Source: Paludisphaera borealis
GTDB lineage: Bacteria; Planctomycetota; Planctomycetia; Isosphaerales; Isosphaeraceae
DNA: 64,000 bases
NCBI RefSeq assembly: GCF_001956985.1
Contig: NZ_CP019082.1
Location: 2,170,001-2,234,000, forward strand
Direction: 5' to 3'
Numbering within the stretch: the first letter of the stretch is position 1; the number at the start of each line of letters is the position of its first letter. Both the position numbers and the translations under genes were made by a program. Below the pieces are notes generated by a model that was given only the letters and a program-made list of their open reading frames with translations, had not been told where the DNA came from and made no database searches. Positions 34,276-42,357 of the stretch are shown piece by piece.

Positions 34276-35838
34276 CTACACCGGGCGATCGATCCGGGTG
34301 GTCCGCTCAACGCCCGACGGCCCCAGGTGGCGGAACTTGAGCCAGATCTGCTTGATCTGCCTTCGTCCTCGGAGCGCCGCGCCGAGGACCGCGTGCGATT
34401 CGATGCGATCCAGTCGTTTGCGAAGCTCGACCGTTTCGAGCCAGAGTTTCTGCTCGCGATCGAGGGCCAGTCGGAACTGGTCGTCCCGCTCGATCGTCAT
34501 TTCCTGGATCCGAGCGATGCGATCCTGGGTCTCGGCAAGCCGGGCGCGATCGGCCGTCCAGGCCTCCTGAGTCAGGCTGAGCGCCTCCTGGTGCTGATCC
34601 ATCCGCGCCAGGCTTCGCTCGAGTTCGAGGTTGCGGTTCTGGACCGCCGCGAGCTGCGCGACCGCATGCTCATACGACTGCTGAATCTGGACGACGTGGT
34701 TCTCGGTGTGGGCGAGGACGCCCTGCGTATGGGCGAGGAGCTGTTCGGCCGAGACCCGCCGCTCTTGCGTCGAGACGAGGCTCTCCATGGTCCGGGCCAG
34801 GTTCATCTCCGACTGTTCGACGCAGTGCTTCGCCAGGTTGAACGCCTTCTCCGCATCGACCAGGTCGGTCTCGGCCCGCACGGCTCGGGCTTCGAGTGCG
34901 TGCGCGATGGCTCCGGCTTCCGCGACCACGTCCTTGTGTCGTTGGAGATCGAAAAGCGTCACGCCAAGCTGTTTCTGGGTCTCGCCGAGCAATCGATGCA
35001 TCGTCGCTTCGTATTGGCGGGCGTCCTTCGCGAGGCGTGCGGCGTTGATCGTCGGGTCGAGACCATCCCATGCGTCACCGCTGATTTGTTCGAGCGATTC
35101 TTGCGCGGCGTGCGAGACGATCGCCGGCTGGTGATGGACGCACGACCGATCGAAAGCGGCGTCGACCGTCGCGTCGTCCCAGGCCAGGCCGCACGCCTCG
35201 ACGAGCTGGCGGAGATCGGTCTGGAAATGGGCGTCGCTGAACCGAATGATCCTCGCGTCGCCGCCGAATTCCTCAGCGACCGCCTTCATCCGCGCGAGGT
35301 GGACCCCCACCAGGTCGAGGGCCCGCCAGTAAGGCATGATCCCCCCGCTCCTCGTGCAGAGGCTCATGGCGATCTCGTGGGGCGAGCGAACCAGCAGGAC
35401 CGGCACGACTTCGACGCCGGCCGTCGATTCAAAGACGCGTCGCCAGAACGGCCATAGCAGGACCGTTCGCGGATCTTTGAAGCCCGAGATCGAGCCGCTC
35501 GCGACCAGGGTGCTGACCAGCGATTCGGCCTCGGCGAACCACTCATCGGGAATCGACCTGTCCGAAGGCCATTCGCCCTGGGAATCGACAAACCGCGCAA
35601 GCAGCTCGGGATCTTCGGTCCCCTCTTCCTGAAAGCCGAACGCCCACGTCTGGATCTTCCGGTTCAATTCGAGGAACGGAACCGGTTCGAAGTGCCCGTA
35701 CGGATTGCTCGGCGCCGCGCCGAGCAGCTCGAACGGGCCGAGCGACATTCCAAGCTTCTGCAGGACGTTCGCCGTCAGGCTGGAACCGCTACGGTGCATG
35801 CATAACAGAACGACCAGCTTACGCTTTGATTCATCCAT
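34276..35838 (-). CDS. Sulfotransferase-like protein with long C-terminal coiled coil
   Basis: A 520-residue protein. KLVVLLCMHRSGSSLTANVL at residues 7-26 is the 5'-phosphosulfate-binding loop of PAPS-dependent sulfotransferases, and NPYGHFEPVPFLELNRKI is typical of the glycan-locus branch. VPVLLVRSPHEIAMSL is the 3'-phosphate region. From about residue 265 to 500 it is a long coiled coil (DVVAEAGAIAHALEARAVRA; LARMDQHQEALSLTQEAWTA). A basic tail follows (RGRRQIKQIWLKFRHLG). If active it would sulfate the polysaccharide, although no PAPS synthesis gene is near. ATG 35838 is used; a reading from 36570 would run through the antisense of metG. Confidence 0.82.
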   Translation of the reverse strand: MDESKRKLVVLLCMHRSGSSLTANVLQKLGMSLGPFELLGAAPSNPYGHFEPVPFLELNRKIQTWAFGFQEEGTEDPELLARFVDSQGEWPSDRSIPDEWFAEAESLVSTLVASGSISGFKDPRTVLLWPFWRRVFESTAGVEVVPVLLVRSPHEIAMSLCTRSGGIMPYWRALDLVGVHLARMKAVAEEFGGDARIIRFSDAHFQTDLRQLVEACGLAWDDATVDAAFDRSCVHHQPAIVSHAAQESLEQISGDAWDGLDPTINAARLAKDARQYEATMHRLLGETQKQLGVTLFDLQRHKDVVAEAGAIAHALEARAVRAETDLVDAEKAFNLAKHCVEQSEMNLARTMESLVSTQERRVSAEQLLAHTQGVLAHTENHVVQIQQSYEHAVAQLAAVQNRNLELERSLARMDQHQEALSLTQEAWTADRARLAETQDRIARIQEMTIERDDQFRLALDREQKLWLETVELRKRLDRIESHAVLGAALRGRRQIKQIWLKFRHLGPSGVERTTRIDRPV

Positions 35839-35990
35839 GACGTAATTCCCCTGCCCCTCGCATCGGCGCGAGGGACGCGATCCTGTACATCGACGGCGGC
35901 CGATCCTTTCCCATTCTTTATCTCTATCGGCGAAAACAGGGAACGTCAAAGACAGAAAACTCGGCCGCCGCCGTTGGCGCCAGGCGCGAC

Positions 35991-37577
35991 TCAGCGGGTC
36001 TCGACCTTGGGAAACAGAGGCGTCGGCTTCCCATTGACGATCGGCGCCGTGACCCGGAGCGAAGCCCCGGAGAATGGAGTCGCGGCCATGCCGTACGAGA
36101 CGTCGTCCCAGGGTCGATCGGACTCGAAGTCGAACGCCCGGTAGAACGTCTCGGCCGTCCGGGGCAGGAACGGCTTGATCAGAATCGCGGTCAACCGCAT
36201 CCAATCGGCGACGTTCGCCAGCACCACCCGGGTGGCTTCCAGATCGGTCTTCGCGAGCTTGAACGGCTCGGTCTCCTGGATGTAGCGATTGGCGGCGTCG
36301 ACGACTTCGAGCCAGATCCGCTGAAGGGCCGTGCTGTAGTCGAACGCCCCCACCTGGCCGCGAAGCTGCTCGGTCAGCGCGCCGACGTCCAGGCCCTTCC
36401 TCCAGATCGTCAGGTCGATCCCCTCGGTCGAGCCGAGATCCCCCTCGAAGTACTTCAGACACATCGTCAGAATGCGGCTGTACAGATTGCCCAGGTTGTT
36501 GGCGAGCCCGCTGTTGTAGGCGTCGGCGAAGCGCTCGAACGAGAACTCGCCGTCGCCGCCGAACGGGCACTGACTCATGAAGTAGTACCGGAACGCCTCG
36601 GCCGAGAACTGGCCGATCAGGTCCATCGGCTCGACCACGTTGCCGAGACTCTTGCTGAGCTTCTGGACCTCGCCGGTCTCCTCGTTCTTGCGATAGACGA
36701 AACCGTGGCCGAAGACCTTCCGGGGCAAGGCGACTCCCGCCGACATCAGCATCGCCGGCCAGAGGGCGCAGTGGAACCTCGTGATGTCCTTGCCGATGAC
36801 GTGGACGTCCGCCGGCCAGAGCCGGGCGAACCGCTCGTCGTCGCTGCCGTAGCCGACCGCCGTGACATAGTTCAACAAGGCATCAAACCAGACGTAAATC
36901 GTCTGATCCGGATCAAACGGAACGGGAATCCCCCAGGTAAACCCCTTGCGCGAGATCGCGACGTCCTTCAGTTCCCCTTCCACGAGGCTGACGATCTCGT
37001 TGCGACGGCTCTCCGGCTGGATGAAGTCGGGGTTCTCGGCGTAGAAGGCCAGTAGCCGATCGCGGTACGCGGAGAGGCGGAAGTAGTAGTTCTCCTCCTC
37101 GACCCACGACAGCGGCGTGTTGGGATGGTTCGGGCACTTCCCCCCCGCTTCGGCGACCTCTTTCTCGGTCTTGAATGACTCGCATCCGGTGCAGTAGTGG
37201 CCCGCGTAGACGCCCTGATAGATGTCGCCCGCGTCGTAGACCGCCTGGATGAACTTCTTGCAGCCCTCGTGGTGCCGCGCCTCGCTGGTCTGGATGAAGT
37301 CGTTGTTCGAGATCTCGAGCGCGGTCCAGACCTCCTGGAACTGCCGGGCCATGTCGTCGACGTACGCTTTCGGCTCCAGCCCGAGTTCCCGGGCGCGGAG
37401 GGTGACCTTGTTCGTGTTCTCGTCGTTGCCCATCAAGAAGTGGACCGAGGCGCCTTCCATGCGGCGGAACCGAGCCTGGACGTCGGCCCCGATCTTCTCG
37501 AACGCGGTCCCGATGTGGGGCCGACTGTTGGGGTAGTCGATCGCCGTCGTGATGTAGAACCGATTCTGCTCTGCCAT
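35991..37577 (-). CDS. metG: Methionine-tRNA ligase
   Basis: A 528-residue class I aminoacyl-tRNA synthetase. The HIGH motif appears as SRPHIGTAFEKIGAD near residue 20, and KMSKS as KLSKS at 306-310. A single zinc knuckle CTGC ... CPNH lies near 125-150. The anticodon-binding helical domain follows (LANNLGNLYSRILTMCLKYF). It ends near residue 528 without the C-terminal tRNA-binding (EMAP-like) domain found in longer MetRS, a common short form. ATG 37577 is used because AAGGA lies about 9 bases upstream; the longer 544-residue reading adds an unconserved leader. Confidence 0.96.
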   Translation of the reverse strand: MAEQNRFYITTAIDYPNSRPHIGTAFEKIGADVQARFRRMEGASVHFLMGNDENTNKVTLRARELGLEPKAYVDDMARQFQEVWTALEISNNDFIQTSEARHHEGCKKFIQAVYDAGDIYQGVYAGHYCTGCESFKTEKEVAEAGGKCPNHPNTPLSWVEEENYYFRLSAYRDRLLAFYAENPDFIQPESRRNEIVSLVEGELKDVAISRKGFTWGIPVPFDPDQTIYVWFDALLNYVTAVGYGSDDERFARLWPADVHVIGKDITRFHCALWPAMLMSAGVALPRKVFGHGFVYRKNEETGEVQKLSKSLGNVVEPMDLIGQFSAEAFRYYFMSQCPFGGDGEFSFERFADAYNSGLANNLGNLYSRILTMCLKYFEGDLGSTEGIDLTIWRKGLDVGALTEQLRGQVGAFDYSTALQRIWLEVVDAANRYIQETEPFKLAKTDLEATRVVLANVADWMRLTAILIKPFLPRTAETFYRAFDFESDRPWDDVSYGMAATPFSGASLRVTAPIVNGKPTPLFPKVETR

Positions 37578-37726
37578 GTACCCGATCCTTGCGCTGAGAA
37601 TCTTGGCTTCCGAAAACCCGTTCAAAGGAAACCCCGAGACCTCAATATCTTAGAGAACGCCATCAAGGGGGAAGTTCGCCGTCGATCCGAAAGTGCGGGA
37701 TCGAGTGTACCAGATCATGAACCCGG

Positions 37727-38317
37727 CTACTTCGGCGCGGGGGTGGTTCGGGAGCGTCGCCGCAGGAGCCCCCAGGCCGACACCAACCCGATCAGCAACA
37801 GGCTGCTCGGCTCCGGCACCGACGGCGGCAGAGTCTCCAGGGGTGCCAGAGGCGTGATCGGCGGCTCGACCTCCGGCGCGACCGGGACGCTCGTGGGCGG
37901 ATCGAGGGTGAGCGGTGCCAGGAGTCGACCGAGATAGGGGTGGTAGCGATCGAACCGCAGCGGGTTCAGATCACGCCGCCAGATCAGGTAGTCGATCATC
38001 GGATTTGCGGCGATCGAGGCGGGGTCTCCGTTGAGGATCTGGAAGATCGAACGCCGGACTGGGATCGTGAAGGCTGGCGACTGCGACGTCGCCCAGACCT
38101 CCGGCCCCGTCGAGAGGAACAGGTTCCAGGCGTTCGGAAGCGTCGGCGTCACAACCGCGCTGGCCTGCAAGAGTTCCTGGCTCCCCCTCATCGCTCCGAA
38201 CGTACGGAGCGGGGTCGCCTGGGCGTCGGCCGCCGACAAGGCGAGGCCGACGGCGACGAAGACGACGGGCGTCCATCGCGTGGGTCGAGGCTGAAGCGTC
38301 TGCTGGGTCGCATCCAT
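37727..38317 (-). CDS. PEP-CTERM sorting domain protein
   Basis: A 196-residue secreted protein. A hydrophobic stretch near residues 15-33 acts as the export signal. The C-terminus has VPEPSSLLLIGLVSAWGLL followed by RRRSRTTPAPK. This is the PEP-CTERM tripartite signal recognised by exosortase: Pro-Glu-Pro, transmembrane helix, Arg-rich tail. The middle part is not recognised. Family members are extracellular or surface proteins, often linked to exopolysaccharide, which fits the locus. ATG 38317 has AGGTG 5 bases upstream. The gene is divergent from the aldehyde dehydrogenase. Confidence 0.85.
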   Translation of the reverse strand: MDATQQTLQPRPTRWTPVVFVAVGLALSAADAQATPLRTFGAMRGSQELLQASAVVTPTLPNAWNLFLSTGPEVWATSQSPAFTIPVRRSIFQILNGDPASIAANPMIDYLIWRRDLNPLRFDRYHPYLGRLLAPLTLDPPTSVPVAPEVEPPITPLAPLETLPPSVPEPSSLLLIGLVSAWGLLRRRSRTTPAPK

Positions 38318-38641
38318 GCGTCACCTGGGTCGTTTGTCCATCAACGGCGGCTGTCCTGGCCACGGTCGACGAACGGGGAGCTTGTTCCATGCATTGATTG
38401 AGATCGGTCGAATCGGTCCGGGGCATTGAATCGAATTCTCCGATTGCAACGAAGGTGGTGCGGGTTGTAACGGATGTATCTTCTGCTTGTGCGGGTCGGT
38501 CGGCCCGGACGCCTCTATCGACGCAACGCGCGACCACCAATCGTTGTCTACCCCGGCGGCTCTCGTTATGGTGACAGAGAAGGTGCGGCCCTCGATCAGC
38601 CGAGGAGATCGCCCGAAGCGACATCCAAAGGAGAGCGGAAC
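38318..38641. other. Divergent intergenic region, one promoter candidate
   Basis: These 324 bases lie between the PEP-CTERM gene (minus) and the aldehyde dehydrogenase gene (plus). A plus-strand promoter candidate is at 38544-38572. No clear minus-strand promoter or other element was seen. Confidence 0.5.
38544..38572 (+). promoter_or_regulatory. Candidate promoter of the aldehyde dehydrogenase gene
   Basis: TTGTCT at 38544-38549, 17-base spacer, TATGGT at 38567-38572 (each 4/6). It predicts a leader of about 63 bases before ATG 38642. Confidence 0.4.
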
Positions 38642-40120
38642 ATGGTCCGGACGGTGGAGAACGCGGCGAAGTCTTCGGAATACCCGACGCAGATGTACAT
38701 CGACGGCCAGTGGAGAGACGCCGCCAGCGGCAAGACGCTCGCGGTGATCAACCCGGCTGACGAGTCGGTCGTGGCCGAGGTCGCTTACGGCGACGCCTCC
38801 GAGACCAAGGCCGCCATCGACGCCGCCGCCCGCGCCATGCCGGGCTGGAGGGCACTCTCCGTCTACGACCGCGCCAAGATCCTCAAGAAGACCGCCGACC
38901 TGATGCGCGATCGCGCCGACACCATCACCCGCGCACTGACTCAGGAGCAGGGCAAGCCGCTGCCCGAGGCCAAGGCCGAGGTCCTCCACGCCGCCGACAC
39001 GTTCGAGTGGTTCGCCGAGGAGGGCAAGCGCGCCTACGGCCGGATCATCCCTCCCACCAACATCACCAAGCGGTATTACACGATCAGCCACCCGGTCGGC
39101 GTCGTCGGCACCATCACCCCCTGGAACTTCCCCGCGGCGCTCCCCAGCCGGAAGATCGCCCCCGCGCTGGCCGTGGGATGCACCGTCGTCAGCCGGCCCG
39201 CCGATCAGACCCCCTTGACCCTCCTCTTGATGTTCCAGTGCCTGGCCGACGCCGGCCTGCCGCCGGGCGTCGCCAACCTCGTCATGGGTCCGCCCCGGCC
39301 GTTCGCCGACGCCCTGTTCGACCACCCGGCGATCCGCAAGATCAGCTTCACGGGCTCGACCGAGGTCGGCAAGGAACTCCTCCGGCGGTCGGCCGATCAG
39401 GTGAAGCGGATGAGCCTGGAACTCGGCGGCCACGCCCCCCTGATCGTGTTCCCCGACGCCGACGTCCAGCAGGTGGCCCAGGCGGCCGTCATCGGCAAGT
39501 TCCGCAACAACGGCCAGGTCTGCATCGCCCCCTCCCGGTTCTACGTCCACGAGAAGATCGTCAAGGATTTCACCGAGGCCGCCGTCGAGCTGGCACGCAA
39601 GCTCAAACTGGGCAACGGTTTGGAGGATGGCGTCCAGGTCGGGCCGATGTTCGAGGCCAAAGCCCTCGACAAGGCCGCGAAGCTGATCGACGACGCCAAG
39701 AGCAAGGGAGCGTCGATCCTGACCGGCGGCGGCAAGTCGTCGCGATTCGACAAGGGCTACTGGTTCGAGCCGACCGTCCTTACCAACGTCGACGGCAACA
39801 TGAAGCTGATGACCGACGAGCCGTTCGCCCCCGTGATGCCGATCCTCGACTTCGACAAGCTCGACGACGTGATCGCCGCCGCCAACAACACCCCCTACGG
39901 CCTGGCCGCCTACGTCTTCACCAACGACCTGACCGTCGCCACCCGGATGGCCGAGGGCCTTGAAGCCGGCATCATCGGCATTAACGACCCAATCCCCGCA
40001 ACCCCCCAATGCCCGTTCGGCGGCATGAAGGAATCCGGCCTGGGCCGCGAACTCGGGTCCGAAGGGCTCGACGCCTACCTCGAAACCAAGTACGTCGCCG
40101 TCGGCCTGCGGCAGTCCTGA
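38642..40120 (+). CDS. NAD(P)-dependent aldehyde dehydrogenase, succinate-semialdehyde dehydrogenase-like
   Basis: A 492-residue enzyme of the aldehyde dehydrogenase superfamily. The cofactor-binding ITPWNFPAALPSRKIAPALA is present. The general-base Glu is in MSLELGGHAPLIVF (Glu260) and the catalytic Cys in NNGQVCIAPSRFYV (Cys294). The closest textbook match is succinate-semialdehyde dehydrogenase, although specificity cannot be read off the sequence. ATG 38642 follows AAAGGAG at 8 bases; a longer frame from 38474 has no SD. The 3' end faces ispG across a 926-base repeat-rich gap. Confidence 0.92.
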   Translation: MVRTVENAAKSSEYPTQMYIDGQWRDAASGKTLAVINPADESVVAEVAYGDASETKAAIDAAARAMPGWRALSVYDRAKILKKTADLMRDRADTITRALTQEQGKPLPEAKAEVLHAADTFEWFAEEGKRAYGRIIPPTNITKRYYTISHPVGVVGTITPWNFPAALPSRKIAPALAVGCTVVSRPADQTPLTLLLMFQCLADAGLPPGVANLVMGPPRPFADALFDHPAIRKISFTGSTEVGKELLRRSADQVKRMSLELGGHAPLIVFPDADVQQVAQAAVIGKFRNNGQVCIAPSRFYVHEKIVKDFTEAAVELARKLKLGNGLEDGVQVGPMFEAKALDKAAKLIDDAKSKGASILTGGGKSSRFDKGYWFEPTVLTNVDGNMKLMTDEPFAPVMPILDFDKLDDVIAAANNTPYGLAAYVFTNDLTVATRMAEGLEAGIIGINDPIPATPQCPFGGMKESGLGRELGSEGLDAYLETKYVAVGLRQS

Positions 40121-40153
40121 CCGATCTATGGGGCGGGCGGGCTCGACGCGATT

Positions 40154-40516
40154 TTGGCTTCGTTCGCGCCGAAAACCGCCCTTCCCCCTCGGCCGACGAC
40201 CCGCCCTGGCATCGCCATCCGGCCGTCGGCGATTGGCTTCGTTCGCGCCGGCTCCAGAGGGCCGGACAAGCGATTTAACATCTGCTTTCAAAAGCCTTTA
40301 GGCGTAACGCCAAAATTGGCTTCGTTTGCTCTTTTTCCTCCCCGGTTTCCCTTCTTCCCCCCGGGAGAAGGTGTCTGGAACGGCCGGATGAGGGTCGTAG
40401 CGATTCGATGCGCGGACCGCGAACTTCCCGCGCCGCATTGGGTTCGTCCGCTCACTTTTCGAACCGGAACAGAGCGGCCGTGGGCTTGGCGGATTGGGTT
40501 CGTCCGCTCACTTTTC
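40154..40516 (+). repeat. Cluster of five TTGG[C/G]TTCGT direct repeats
   Basis: Copies start at 40154, 40233, 40316, 40438 and 40494. The first two share TTGGCTTCGTTCGCGCCG, 79 bases apart. The last two are identical over 24 bases (40437-40460 and 40493-40516), 56 bases apart. The third is TTGGCTTCGTTTGCT. Spacing is irregular, so this is an interspersed rather than strict tandem array. Confidence 0.85.
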
Positions 40517-40996
40517 CCATCGTCGCCGCTTGGCCTCCCTCGCGTCCCATTGGCCTACCTCATGCGTTCCGCACATTCCGATGAATCCAACGAACCGTGA
40601 TGATCCGATCAATCGAATTTTCAAAGACCGAACAACCGACAACTCACCAATCTAAACATACTGCATTCGACGCCTCGTCGAAGAACGGCAGTCGCGAAAT
40701 CCCCAGGTCGTCGGCAGATCGGGCCGGAACGATCCGACGTTCGGACCAAGGAGCGCGGGGGTTGACGATGGCGGCCCCGTGGGGATCGTCGCGAGGGTCA
40801 CGATACGAAAAATCGAGCGAGGCGAAGGAGGCGGCGGGGATCATTCATCCTTCGCGCGCCGGCCCGCGACGGGGTGAGCGCAAGAGTGCAATGGACCGTC
40901 CTTGTGTCCACAACCACTTCGTCGCCCAGGCCGCCGCTATTGCCAACGCCGATCGGGCACCCACAAGGGGCCCCCCTCACAGCGATACTCGGGCTA

Positions 40997-41021
40997 CCGG
41001 CGCACACCGCGGGTGCGCCGG
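40997..41021 (-). terminator. Stem-loop downstream of ispG
   Basis: CCGGCGCAC (40997-41005) pairs perfectly with GTGCGCCGG (41013-41021), and CCGCGG in the loop is itself palindromic. It lies just after the nearer ispG terminator and may back it up. It has no U tract. Confidence 0.4.
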
Positions 41022-41027
41022 CTGGAC

Positions 41028-41049
41028 AAAGACCGCTTCAGGGCGGTCA
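41028..41049 (-). terminator. Intrinsic terminator overlapping the ispG stop codon
   Basis: On the minus strand GACCGC (41048-41043), loop CCTGAA, GCGGTC (41036-41031), then TTTG. The stem begins inside the TGA stop codon, so termination must occur right at the gene end. The U tract is short. Confidence 0.6.
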
Positions 41050-42216
41050 GTTCAAGACGGTCAGGCTCGCCTTGTTCTGCTTCTGCTTCTCTTTTTCGAG
41101 GTAGGAGGCGAGCGGCTTGACCTCTTCGTCGAAGCGGTGGACTTCTTCGAGGAGGGCGTCGACCATCTCGGCTTCCTTGACGTGGCGGATGGGGATTCCG
41201 CGCTTGAAGATGATGCCCTTGCCGGCGCCGGCGGCGATGCCGAGGTCGGCCTCCTTGGCCTCGCCGAAGCCGTTGACCAGGCAGCCGAGGATGCTGACGC
41301 GGATCGGGTTGGAAAGGTTCTTCATCCGCTCCTCGACCTCGGCGACGATCCGCTCAAGGTCGATGTCGAGCCGGCCGCAGGTCGGACAGGCGACGACTTC
41401 GGGCTTGGTCACGCGGCGGTCACAGGCGCGGAGGATGTCGAAGCCGGCCGCGATCTCCGGGACCGGGTCGCCCAGGAGCGAGACCCTGATCGTGTCGCCG
41501 ATCCCCCGAAGGACGATCGCGCCGATGCCGGCGGAGCTTTTCAGCGTGCCATAGTCCTTCGAACCGGCTTCGGTGATCCCGACGTGGGTCGGGTAGTCGC
41601 ACTGGCGGGCGTACTGGGTGTAGCACTCGACGGCCGTTGGCACGTGGCTGGCCTTAAGGCTGACGATCATCAGCTTGTAGCCGAGGCTCTCGGCGGTCTC
41701 GATGTACCGCAGCGCGCTCTCGACCATCGCCTCGGGGCATGGGAAGCCGTACTTGTCGATCAGATCTTTTTCGAGGCTGCCCGAATTGACGCCGATCCGC
41801 ATCGGCACGCCGGCGTCGCGGGCCTTGCGGACGACTTCCTTGAACCGCTCCTCGCCGCCGAGGTTGCCGGGATTGATCCGGATCTTGTCGACGGCGCGAC
41901 GGCCCGAGGGGGTCCGGGCTTCGAGGCAGGCGAGAGCCATGCGGTAGTCGTAGTGGATATCGGCGATCAGCGGGATCTTCATGTGGTCCCGGATCGCCTC
42001 GCAGCCCGCCACGTCTTCCTTCTTGGGGACGGTGACGCGGACGACCTCGCAACCGGCTTCCTCCAGGCGCTGGATTTGCTCAAGCGTGGCCTGGGCGTCG
42101 AAGGTGTTGGTGGTCGTCATCGATTGCACCGAGATCGGGTTTTCGCCCCCGATCAAGTGGTCGCCAATGCCGACTTCCTTCGTCTTGTGCCGCGGGGTGG
42201 TCGTTGCGTAGGCCAT
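41047..42216 (-). CDS. ispG: 4-hydroxy-3-methylbut-2-enyl diphosphate synthase (IspG/GcpE)
   Basis: A 389-residue iron-sulfur enzyme of the MEP isoprenoid pathway, converting methylerythritol cyclodiphosphate to HMBPP. The 4Fe-4S ligands are Cys277 and Cys280 in ACPTCGRLDIDLE and Cys312 in GCLVNGFGEA, with the nearby Glu. SVQSMTTTNTFDAQATLEQI and IADIHYDY are conserved TIM-barrel blocks. It is the short bacterial form without the plant/Chlamydia-type insertion. ATG 42216 has a weak SD. It stands alone, with a hairpin at its stop. Confidence 0.97.
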   Translation of the reverse strand: MAYATTTPRHKTKEVGIGDHLIGGENPISVQSMTTTNTFDAQATLEQIQRLEEAGCEVVRVTVPKKEDVAGCEAIRDHMKIPLIADIHYDYRMALACLEARTPSGRRAVDKIRINPGNLGGEERFKEVVRKARDAGVPMRIGVNSGSLEKDLIDKYGFPCPEAMVESALRYIETAESLGYKLMIVSLKASHVPTAVECYTQYARQCDYPTHVGITEAGSKDYGTLKSSAGIGAIVLRGIGDTIRVSLLGDPVPEIAAGFDILRACDRRVTKPEVVACPTCGRLDIDLERIVAEVEERMKNLSNPIRVSILGCLVNGFGEAKEADLGIAAGAGKGIIFKRGIPIRHVKEAEMVDALLEEVHRFDEEVKPLASYLEKEKQKQNKASLTVLN

Positions 42217-42357
42217 TGATCGTCGCCCTACTTTGTTGTCAAATCAGACTTTAACGCGTTCTTCCAACGTAGCCGACACATGCATTCATCGTAATCGAAT
42301 GCGACCGCCCGGTCAAGGCGAGTGGCGGCCCCGAACCTCGCCTTGAACCGAGCCGAG

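Larger units (their letters stand above)
40121..41046. other. Long convergent gap with a clustered short repeat and two hairpins
   Basis: It holds five copies of a TTGG[C/G]TTCGT repeat (40154-40516), a CCGGCGCAC/GTGCGCCGG hairpin at 40997-41021 and the ispG terminator. No plausible gene was found. The short frames here translate the repeat into recurring GFVR-like and ASFA-like peptides, which is a sign of repeat rather than coding sequence. Confidence 0.7.

Noticed and set aside
35839-36570. N-terminal extension of the sulfotransferase-like gene to 36570
   Set aside because: The extension is Arg-rich, overlaps metG coding sequence, and the PAPS loop expected near the N-terminus begins only at ATG 35838.
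40154-40600. 148-codon plus-strand frame downstream of the aldehyde dehydrogenase gene
   Set aside because: Its sequence is made of translated repeat units (ASFAPK, IGFVR, WVRPLTF) with no SD or family resemblance.
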